Positions 15,185 to 21,873 of a stretch of 31,991 bases of DNA are shown here, piece after piece. Position 1 is the first letter of the stretch; each line of letters begins with the position of its first letter. The position numbers and the translations under genes are program-made. The notes below the pieces were generated by a model, which was not told where the DNA came from, did no database searches, and was given only the letters and a program-made list of their open reading frames with translations. Origin of the DNA: Bifidobacteriaceae bacterium (GTDB lineage Bacteria > Actinomycetota > Actinomycetes > Actinomycetales > WQXJ01); NCBI GenBank assembly GCA_031265345.1, contig JAISCU010000434.1, forward strand, positions 1 to 31,991. Direction: 5' to 3'.

Positions 15185-16692
15185 GGGACTGCCTCCGTCC
15201 GCTGGGCGCCGTCGGTGCTCGGAGAGGCGTGAAACGCGGTCAGGAACACGGGTTGGGACCAGACGCCAACCCGTGTTCCATCGTCATTCCCGGGCGCCGG
15301 GGCGACTGTGCCCGACGGTTCGACCAACGACTTGTGGGGCGAGTTCTCGGCCCGGCGCGCCTCGCCCGAACCGGTCAGGGGCGCGTCTCCCGGGCCGGTT
15401 AGCGCCGCCTGTTCCGGACCGGCTCGAGGCGCGCGGGGGCTGTCTCCGTTGCGGCGGGCGCTAAGCACGGAAACGGGACCGTCCCCTTTCCCTGCCTGGC
15501 GGCGCTTCTCCGTGGCTGAGTTCAAGTCCGGTGACGGATGGTGGGTCTTCGGCCGGGCGGCCCGCGACGCCCAGGCGGGGGTGGCGGCCGCCGCCAGGCC
15601 CAGCAGCGCTGGCCAGGGCAGGGAGGGCCAGGCCAGGGCGCCGGGGTGGAGAGCGTCAGCGCTGGTGAGCGGCGGCGACAGGGCCAATCCAAGGACGAAT
15701 CCGAGGGCGCAAGCGGCGATCATCCAGTCCTGGGCGCCCCAGCGCTGGCGGCTCAACCGCGTGGTGGTCAGGTCGCGCCCCAGCCAGCGCATCAGCCCGG
15801 CCAGCGCGGCCAACGACAGCGCTAACAACGGCCAGCCCCAGTCCTCCCGCCCACTGGTTACGGTCAAGGCCCCAGCGGCCAAACCGACCATGATGACCAC
15901 GCCCGCCCCAGCGCGGACCGCCTGGAGCGCGGTGCTCGGCGGCCGGGCCGTGACGCCGTAGCCGCGCGACTCCAGCGACGCCGCCAACTCGAGCGAGCGA
16001 TCAAGAGAGTCGGCCAGCACCGGGAACACGATCCGATGAATGGCCTGATGCTTCGATCCGGCGGGTCCGCGCAGCCGGGCTGCCCGGCGCACCCTGCCGA
16101 CGGACGCCGCCAGCGACGGAAACACTGTCAGAGCCACCACCACAGCGGTCCCGACTTGCCGCAGCGCCCCCGGAAGGGCCGCGAGCACGCGCTTGGGGCT
16201 GGCCAGGACATTGGCCGCGCCGACTGCCAAGACCAAGCAGGCGAGCCGCATGCCATCGCGCAGCCCCAAGTAGAGGCCGTCCCAGGTCACCGGACCGAAG
16301 AGGACCAGGCCCCCGCCCGCAGGGGCGCCATCCCCTCCTCCACTGGTTCCGTCGCTTGCGCCCTCGACCAAGCCGCCGACACTCGGCAAATGCCAAGCGG
16401 GCAGGTCGAGCGCCACCGGCCCGAGCCCGCCACCGGCTGCGCCGAAGACAACCCTGAAGGCCACCCGGATCACCACCACGCAGACCGCCAGCCAGACGTA
16501 CAGCCGGAGTGTCAAAGCCCACCGTGCCTGCTCGCGCCGCGCGACCGCCACCGTCAGGGACACCGTCGCGATCAGGGCCAGGAGCAGCGGGTTGGTTGTT
16601 GCGGTCGCCCCACCGGCCAGGGCCAGCGCCCACAGCCACCAAGCACCGGGATGGACGGCCCGCGGGCCGCTCACTGCTCGCTCACCGGTCAC
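15181..16692 (-). CDS. ecfT: ECF transporter transmembrane subunit (EcfT/CbiQ family) with long tail
   Basis: Membrane scaffold linking ATPase and S component; 503 residues against about 260 for the usual family member. Residues 1-375 hold the hydrophobic segments and the two coupling motifs that touch the ATPases, ARLRG (205-209) and SLESRG (239-244). A low-complexity loop (about 105-128) and a disordered tail of about 125 residues (378-503) are extra. Residues about 472-484 of the tail are encoded by the palindrome at 15243-15279, so part of the extension comes from a repeat element. GTG at 16692 overlaps the preceding gene by 11 bases. Later starts are possible but would remove basic N-terminal residues only. 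Confidence 0.9.
   Translation of the reverse strand: MTGERAVSGPRAVHPGAWWLWALALAGGATATTNPLLLALIATVSLTVAVARREQARWALTLRLYVWLAVCVVVIRVAFRVVFGAAGGGLGPVALDLPAWHLPSVGGLVEGASDGTSGGGDGAPAGGGLVLFGPVTWDGLYLGLRDGMRLACLVLAVGAANVLASPKRVLAALPGALRQVGTAVVVALTVFPSLAASVGRVRRAARLRGPAGSKHQAIHRIVFPVLADSLDRSLELAASLESRGYGVTARPPSTALQAVRAGAGVVIMVGLAAGALTVTSGREDWGWPLLALSLAALAGLMRWLGRDLTTTRLSRQRWGAQDWMIAACALGFVLGLALSPPLTSADALHPGALAWPSLPWPALLGLAAAATPAWASRAARPKTHHPSPDLNSATEKRRQAGKGDGPVSVLSARRNGDSPRAPRAGPEQAALTGPGDAPLTGSGEARRAENSPHKSLVEPSGTVAPAPGNDDGTRVGVWSQPVFLTAFHASPSTDGAQRTEAVP
15243..15279. repeat. Palindrome family N inside the EcfT coding sequence
   Basis: GGAACACGGGTTGG at 15243-15256 is the exact reverse complement of CCAACCCGTGTTCC at 15266-15279, with a nine-base loop. 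The arms match those of the hairpins at 10238 and 10361, but the centre differs. It lies within the frame of EcfT near its C-terminus without causing a stop. Confidence 0.85.
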
Positions 16693-17899
16693 TCGTTGCC
16701 CCGTCTCCGCCGCCCCGTCTCCGTCGCGCAGTCAGCCACGCGCCCAGCCCGGCGCCCACTACCAGCAGCCCCGCGATCACGGTCCCGACTGGGCTGTTGT
16801 CGAGCCATTGGGCAGCGCCGCCGCCTTCGCCGGCGGGGGCCTGAGTGGACTGCGCGGCCGGCTCGTCTCCGCCGTCGCGCTCAGCGTCGGCGCTGGGCCC
16901 GTCGTCCTTCCCGCCCGGGCCAGCCGAGTCGTCCCCGCCATCCGTGCCGACCGCGCTCGCCGCGCCGGTCGCGTCACCCGCGCCAGCCCCCGTCTGGCTC
17001 GGTCCTCCCGCGCCCTCCCTCAGTTCCGGCACCGCCGTCGAAGGCGGTTCGCCAGCGCCGAAGGCCCAGCCGATGGTCGAGTCGGTCGGCGCGGGCAAGG
17101 TCGCCGAACCGGTTGTCGAATACATCCACTCGCCGTCCTGGCCGGTCCACAGCGACCAGTAGGCGTCTGCCGGGGCGCCGTTGCAGGGATCGGGATAGCC
17201 GTCGAGTTGGCAAACGAACCCGATCTGCTTGGGCACGAACTCGTAGCTGAAACCTGCCGCAGCGGTCGCTTCGAGAGCCGATTCCACGGCGCCCGTCACG
17301 CAGCGCACGGTCGCGCCGCCCTTGCCCGCGCCGCCATCGACTACCAAGGTCACCCCCTCGCGGGCGTGGCAGGCCCCGCCGTGCCAATCGGCGGCATCGT
17401 CCAAGTCTTCGATGCCAGGCCAAGCATGAGCCGACCCGCCCGGCCAAACCACGGCCGTGACGGTAGCTAGAGCGACCAGGGCCAGAGCCAGGCTTCGCCA
17501 ACCGCCGCGGGTAGAGGGCACGCGATCCGGATGTCGGCGGCCCGCGGTGCCCGAAGCGACATCAGAAAGACACAATCCCTGGTTCTCGGCGCCGAGTGCC
17601 AGGGGATTTGTCTTTTCGGCGGCACCGATTTCCGCGAGAGTCAGCGGATTTGTCTTTTCCGAATCGTGCCCGTTTCGGTTCGGCGCGCTGACCTGCGGCT
17701 TCGCCGCTAACTTGTCCCAGGCACGCCGATCAAAAGACAAATTCCCTGGATGTCGATTCCGAAGGGGCGAAGAAAAAGACATAATCCCTGGCTCTCGGCG
17801 CCGAGTGCCACGCCTGGCATCTTTTTCGGAAGTCGAGTTGCGTCTTCGCCTCCGGGCGAGTGGCCTCCCCGTCCGCGCGGCTGGTCTGGTGGCGATCAC
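16682..17899 (-). CDS. Membrane-anchored DUF4430 protein (transcobalamin C-terminal-like)
   Basis: Predicted surface partner of the ECF transporter. With the GTG at 17899, which overlaps the upstream stop as GTGA like the other junctions here, it has 405 residues. Residues about 25-113 are encoded by palindromic repeats (EKTNPL appears twice). A hydrophobic export signal ends in GSAHA near 159. If translation instead starts at the GTG at 17521, the protein has 279 residues and a normal signal peptide; I cannot decide between them. The domain after the signal has four cysteines and the pattern YWSLWTGQDGEWMYSTTGSA followed by GWAFG, typical of DUF4430 and of SCO2322-like actinobacterial proteins as I recall them. 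An acidic Gly/Ala linker leads to a membrane helix near 370-390 and an Arg tail. DUF4430 corresponds to the C-terminal domain of transcobalamin. Confidence 0.8.
   Translation of the reverse strand: MIATRPAARTGRPLARRRRRNSTSEKDARRGTRRREPGIMSFSSPLRNRHPGNLSFDRRAWDKLAAKPQVSAPNRNGHDSEKTNPLTLAEIGAAEKTNPLALGAENQGLCLSDVASGTAGRRHPDRVPSTRGGWRSLALALVALATVTAVVWPGGSAHAWPGIEDLDDAADWHGGACHAREGVTLVVDGGAGKGGATVRCVTGAVESALEATAAAGFSYEFVPKQIGFVCQLDGYPDPCNGAPADAYWSLWTGQDGEWMYSTTGSATLPAPTDSTIGWAFGAGEPPSTAVPELREGAGGPSQTGAGAGDATGAASAVGTDGGDDSAGPGGKDDGPSADAERDGGDEPAAQSTQAPAGEGGGAAQWLDNSPVGTVIAGLLVVGAGLGAWLTARRRRGGGDGATSDR
17566..17825. repeat. AAAGACA palindrome cluster within the DUF4430 gene
   Basis: AAAGACACAATCCCTGG at 17566-17582 faces CCAGGGGATTTGTCTTT at 17599-17615 (14 of 17 positions pair), around the perfect 12-base palindrome CTCGGCGCCGAG at 17585-17596. 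A second copy with the same centre lies at 17772-17825, and single arms lie at 17643-17657 and 17732-17749. The whole cluster has no stop codon in the minus-strand frame of the DUF4430 gene. Confidence 0.88.
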
Positions 17900-18987
17900 T
17901 GCGGGTGGATGTCGAGGAGGTCCAGGTAGCTGACGCCCTTCAGCCCGAGGATGCCTTGGGCGGTGGCGCGGAGGTCGCCCTCGCCGCCCGCGACGGCTGG
18001 GAAGGCCGCGGTCTTGGGCAGTTGCCAGGCGGCCAGTTCCTCCATGCCGAGGGCGGCCGCGTCCTTCGCCTCAGGCGTGTCCCACAGGCTCAGAGCGCCA
18101 ACCGCGAGGGCCGTGGAGTTCACAGAATCGACGCCGAAACTCTGCCAGCGTCCGGACTCGGTCTGGGCTGTCAGCAGATAGTCGAAGGCGCGTTCGGCGA
18201 CTTCCCCCTGCCCGGCCGCCAGCATGGCCTGGGCGACTATGGCGGTGGTGTCAACATCCCCCACGCACGGCGGATCGGTGTCGAACATGGACGGGTAGGA
18301 GCCATCCTCGCAGCCCACGGCCAGCAAGCCGGCCACTGGATCGGCCGTCAGCCCGTCCAATTGCCCAAGTTGGACAAGCAGGATGATGTCGAAGGCCTGC
18401 CCGGCCGGGGTCGAATTGTCGCCCCATTCGGAGATGTCGCGGAAGCGGCCCTCCGGGCTGATGCGACCGGCGATCGAAGCCGCGAGGTCGGCGGGCTTGT
18501 ACTCGGGGGACACCGTGACGCCTGGGGTCAGGTAGGCCAGCGCCAGTTTGCCCATGGCGCTCGGGTAAGCGGCCTGCTCGCCGTCGCCCGCGTAATCGAT
18601 GGCGGTGTCCCGCAGGGCCAGCCAGTCCGCTGCCTTCTGCGCCGCCTCGGTGTCCCCTGCGGCCATCAGGGCCCACATGGAGTCGATCGTCAGACCGGCG
18701 TCGGCGAACATGTCGCCGTCGTACTCGAGTTCGGCGTGGCTGCCGTCCGTGAGGTTGTCCTTGAGCCAGTCGGCCGCCGCCTGAGCGCTGTCCGCCGTGG
18801 GCGGGGCAGTCTTGGTGTTGGCCTCGGCCGGAGGGGGCGGACCGGTCTGACCGGAGGGGTCGCTGGCTGGCTGCTCGCCCGAGCAGGCGACCAGGCCCAA
18901 GACGACAACGCCGGCCATGGCCGCCGTCGCGATTCGGGCGCGGGATCGCCTGCTCACAGTGTCGGCGCGAGTGGAGAAGATGGACAA
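17896..18987 (-). CDS. Lipoprotein with alpha/alpha-barrel repeats (transcobalamin N-terminal-like)
   Basis: 363 residues. The signal has a lipobox LVAC with the lipidated cysteine at C35, so it is tethered to the outer face of the membrane. After a Pro/Ala linker, residues about 67-363 show repeated helical hairpins typical of terpenoid-cyclase/prenyltransferase-like alpha/alpha toroids: AAADWLKDNL, AAQKAADWLAL, CEDGSYPSMF, DTTAIVAQAMLAAGQ, ALDYLL-like FDYLLTAQTESGRWQS, NSTALAVGALSLW. No DxDD catalytic motif is visible, so a binding role is more likely than catalysis. The TTG start has AGAAAGG eight bases upstream. It is the first gene after the cobalamin riboswitch and overlaps the DUF4430 gene (GTGA). 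The same fold forms the N-terminal half of transcobalamin and intrinsic factor. Confidence 0.85.
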   Translation of the reverse strand: MSIFSTRADTVSRRSRARIATAAMAGVVVLGLVACSGEQPASDPSGQTGPPPPAEANTKTAPPTADSAQAAADWLKDNLTDGSHAELEYDGDMFADAGLTIDSMWALMAAGDTEAAQKAADWLALRDTAIDYAGDGEQAAYPSAMGKLALAYLTPGVTVSPEYKPADLAASIAGRISPEGRFRDISEWGDNSTPAGQAFDIILLVQLGQLDGLTADPVAGLLAVGCEDGSYPSMFDTDPPCVGDVDTTAIVAQAMLAAGQGEVAERAFDYLLTAQTESGRWQSFGVDSVNSTALAVGALSLWDTPEAKDAAALGMEELAAWQLPKTAAFPAVAGGEGDLRATAQGILGLKGVSYLDLLDIHPQ

Positions 18988-19089
18988 GCCTTGGGCCTTT
19001 CTGGTGAACGGTCCGGTGGGCCGCCGGCCCGGGCCTGAGTGCCCGGCGACGCTCCGACCCGCGAACCTCGGCAGCGGTCAGTGGAGCCA

Positions 19090-19220
19090 TTTGCCCGGGG
19101 AGGTTTTCCGGCTCGCGCTAGGAGGGACGGCCTAGAACGCACACGGTTGCGGGTCAGCGCCGGATTCGCACCGGCTTGCCCTCGGGTCCGGGCAGCAGAC
19201 CGCTCCAGACTATCGCGCCG
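19090..19220 (-). promoter_or_regulatory. Cobalamin riboswitch
   Basis: Read on the minus strand, GCCGGTGCGAATCCGGCG followed by CTGACCCGCAACCGTG (within 19142-19177) is the conserved core of cobalamin riboswitches. A paired element (GCG...CCTAGCGC) follows, then GAGCCGGAAAACCTCC at about 19099-19114, a variant of the B12 box. The aptamer ends about 100 bases before the TTG start at 18987. Ends are approximate. No clear terminator hairpin follows, so control of translation is the likelier mode. It should repress the five-gene ECF operon when cobalamin is plentiful. Confidence 0.92.
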
Positions 19221-19269
19221 GGGGCGCGCCCGCGAATCCACCACTCTCGATTCGCCCAGCTTCATGAGC

Positions 19270-19275
19270 TAAGGT
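19270..19275 (+). promoter_or_regulatory. Candidate -10 box of a leaderless transcript
   Basis: TAAGGT matches TANNNT and ends seven bases before the GTG at 19283, the same geometry as at 7852-7865. No Shine-Dalgarno sequence is seen. Confidence 0.4.
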
Positions 19276-19282
19276 CAAGGGC

Positions 19283-21826
19283 GTGCCTGGTCCGCAAAGC
19301 GATAGTCGTCCGACGCGCCGAGCCCTCCGCGAAGCCGCCCAGGAGCGCGCCCGTCACGCCTCCGGTAGTGATTTGTCAGCCGCCGATGCCGCGCCCCCGG
19401 CCCCCCCCGCTTCCCATCCTTTCTCCCCCCCGGTCTCGGCCGGCGAACCAGTCCCGTCCACAGCGCCCGTGCGTCCCGCTGCCCCCGCTGTCCCCGCGCG
19501 TCCCGCTGCCCTAGCGGGCCCCGCTGTGCCCACAGGTTCTGTTGTGCCCGCGAATCCCGCTGCTGCTGGACGGGCCGTGCCCGAGCCGCCTGTGACCAGG
19601 GCGCGACTGCGTCACGAGCGCGAGGAATTGGCTCGCACCACGGGCTCAATGCCGCCGATCATTGTTGCCCTGCCCGTCCCGGCCGCCCCGCCTGTCGCTG
19701 CCGCGCCAGCTGTCCCAGCCGCTCAGCGAAGCCGTCCGGTGAGCCGCGCCGCCAGCGGGTTGCCGACGAGCCCGGTCAGTCCTCCCACCCCCGCTCGACC
19801 GCCCGAGCGCCCGCCCAGCCGAGGGTCCGGCTGGGCGGCCCTGGCGCCGCCGCCTCCCGCTCCGGCGCCGGAACCGGAGCGGACTGGGTGGGCCTTGCCG
19901 AAGACTAGCTGGCCCGAATCCGCGCCGCCGCCTGACCGACCACCCGACGGCGGCTCCGAACCGACGGTCCCGCCCAAGAAGTCGTCTGGAGACTTTTTGG
20001 GTGAATTGACCGCCGAGCCACGGGAGCTGTTCCCTGGAGCAATCGCAGAAGACCAAGAGCCGGGCCGTCCGATGCCACCGCCCGCGTCGGGGAGGTTTTC
20101 GACCAGTCCCGCAGGCACCAGCGCCGATCAAGCCGCGCGCCGCATCCAGTCGTTCGCGGACCTCAGGCCGCTGGCGACGCAGCCCGTGCTCCGGAGCCGA
20201 CCGCCGCAGTTGGGCCGAATGCCGCCGCCGGAGAGGGCTCCGCGCATCCCCGAACACCTGGTGCCGCAGCTTCCCCCTCAGCCCGCGACCCCGGCCCCGT
20301 GGCGGATCGGGCCGGTGGAGAAGGTCGGCCCGGTCGATCAGCCGGAACCGGCGCCGGAATCACCCGAGGAATCCGAGCGGCCCTGGGAACCGCCCTCGAT
20401 CCCTGCTGGGGCGCAGTCCGGCGGCGTGCAGGCCGCCGCTGAGATCCAAGCCGCCGCTGAGCTGGCGCCGTCTGCGGTGCCGCGGCTTCCTTCCGAACTC
20501 GCCCCGCCGCCACCGCCGCCAAGGTCGCCGTCAGTGCCACAGTCGCCAGGGGCTCCCCTGGTCACACCCCCTCCGGTCCCGCCAGCGGGGATGGCACCGG
20601 TCCCGCCATCCCCGACCTCGCCAGCGGGGATGGCGCGGGTCGCGCCACCTCCGGCTTCGTCGCCGCCGCTCAGGCCGCCGGCCTCGCCCCGGGTCCCGCC
20701 ACTCCCGACCTCGCCGCCATCCTCGCCGCCGGGAACGGCGTCGGCCTCGCCACTTCCGGCTTCGCCACCGCCGCTCCAGCCGCCAGCCCCGCAGTCACCG
20801 CCCACCGGAAGCCACCTTGCTTCAATCGACCGCGCGGCCTTGGCCGAACTGGCCGCGCTGAACCAAGCCGGGTCGCCGAGCGAACCGCTCGCATCCGTCG
20901 ACGCGGCCCAGCCGTGGGCTTCTTCGGCACCATGGAACACCGGCGGGTTGTCGATCCCGCCCCAGGTCGATCCGGAGGTCCTGCCGGGCCACTCGCCGCT
21001 GGTGCCGACCGTGCCCTACCGGGGCCGTCAATCGAGTTCCGAGGAGGTTCCGCCAGGGGCGGAGAGCCCCCAAGTCGCTGAAGCGGCAGCCGTCCTGCCG
21101 ACCCCGACGCAGCCTGGCGGTGAGGGAACGACTGGGTGGACGGCATCGGGCACCGGCCTTCCCCAAACGGCCGACGAAACGGCCCAAGGCGACCAATGGC
21201 ATCACAAAGCCTCGTCGGCGTTGGGCTTCCACCGGCCCAAACACCACCTGACCAAGCGCGAGACGGCCGGGGTGATAGTGCTCGCGGTGTTGCTGCTGGC
21301 GGGGATCACACTGGCGGTGCTGGCGCTGACCGGGAACCTGGGCCGGGCTCGCGACCAGACGCCGACGCCCGAACCCTCGGCCCCGACCGCCGCTCCGGGC
21401 GAACCGGCACCGGGGGAGGCGGGGGCGACCGAATGGTCGTTGGCCCAGAGCTTCAGGCAGGGAGACTTCATCTTGGTGATCGATTCCTACCAGGACGCGC
21501 TCCCGGCGCTGGCCGATCCGGGCAGCGAGGTGGCGGAGAACGGCCAATGGGCGCTGTTCGGGATCACGGTCAAGAACGCGGGCGACCAGGACGGCACCTT
21601 CCTGCCCGACCAGCAGATCTTGGTGACCGACAAAGGGACCGAGTACCCGGACGAGCCGGCTTCGGCGCTGAAGCATGCTGATTTCGTCCTCGGAACCAGT
21701 CCGATCAAGCCCGGGGGCTCACAGCGCGGGTTCCTGGCGTTCGATATCCCGTTGGAGGAGAAGCCGGTGGAGTTGAGGTTCATCGGGCGGATCGGTGAGC
21801 CCGCCGTGACGGTGCCGCTGGGATGA
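19283..21826 (+). CDS. Pro-rich membrane protein with C-terminal DUF4352 domain
   Basis: 847 residues. A charged N-terminus (RPTRRALREAAQERARH) is followed by about 600 residues extremely rich in Pro, Ala and Ser with local repeats (PAGMAPV / PAGMARV; two copies of a PPLxPPA block). One membrane helix lies near 660-684. The C-terminal domain (about 715-845) has the DUF4352 Ig-like pattern: FRQGDFILVIDSY, WALFGITVKNAGDQDGTF, LPDQQILVTDKGTEYP and PIKPGGSQRGFLAFDIP. With the basic residues before the helix, the long Pro-rich part should be cytoplasmic and the DUF4352 domain outside. Function unknown. It is divergent from the riboswitch operon and probably co-transcribed with the glycosyltransferase 47 bases downstream. 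Confidence 0.82.
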   Translation: MPGPQSDSRPTRRALREAAQERARHASGSDLSAADAAPPAPPASHPFSPPVSAGEPVPSTAPVRPAAPAVPARPAALAGPAVPTGSVVPANPAAAGRAVPEPPVTRARLRHEREELARTTGSMPPIIVALPVPAAPPVAAAPAVPAAQRSRPVSRAASGLPTSPVSPPTPARPPERPPSRGSGWAALAPPPPAPAPEPERTGWALPKTSWPESAPPPDRPPDGGSEPTVPPKKSSGDFLGELTAEPRELFPGAIAEDQEPGRPMPPPASGRFSTSPAGTSADQAARRIQSFADLRPLATQPVLRSRPPQLGRMPPPERAPRIPEHLVPQLPPQPATPAPWRIGPVEKVGPVDQPEPAPESPEESERPWEPPSIPAGAQSGGVQAAAEIQAAAELAPSAVPRLPSELAPPPPPPRSPSVPQSPGAPLVTPPPVPPAGMAPVPPSPTSPAGMARVAPPPASSPPLRPPASPRVPPLPTSPPSSPPGTASASPLPASPPPLQPPAPQSPPTGSHLASIDRAALAELAALNQAGSPSEPLASVDAAQPWASSAPWNTGGLSIPPQVDPEVLPGHSPLVPTVPYRGRQSSSEEVPPGAESPQVAEAAAVLPTPTQPGGEGTTGWTASGTGLPQTADETAQGDQWHHKASSALGFHRPKHHLTKRETAGVIVLAVLLLAGITLAVLALTGNLGRARDQTPTPEPSAPTAAPGEPAPGEAGATEWSLAQSFRQGDFILVIDSYQDALPALADPGSEVAENGQWALFGITVKNAGDQDGTFLPDQQILVTDKGTEYPDEPASALKHADFVLGTSPIKPGGSQRGFLAFDIPLEEKPVELRFIGRIGEPAVTVPLG

Positions 21827-21827
21827 C

Positions 21828-21860
21828 GGCGGCAGTGCTATGAAGGCGGCAGTGCTATGA
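21828..21860. repeat. Short tandem repeat between two genes
   Basis: GGCGGCAGTGCTATGA occurs at 21828-21843 and 21845-21860, a 17-base period, directly after the stop of the Pro-rich protein gene. It puts extra ATG triplets before the next start but none is in frame with it. Confidence 0.8.
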
Positions 21861-21873
21861 CGGGGGTTGCGGG

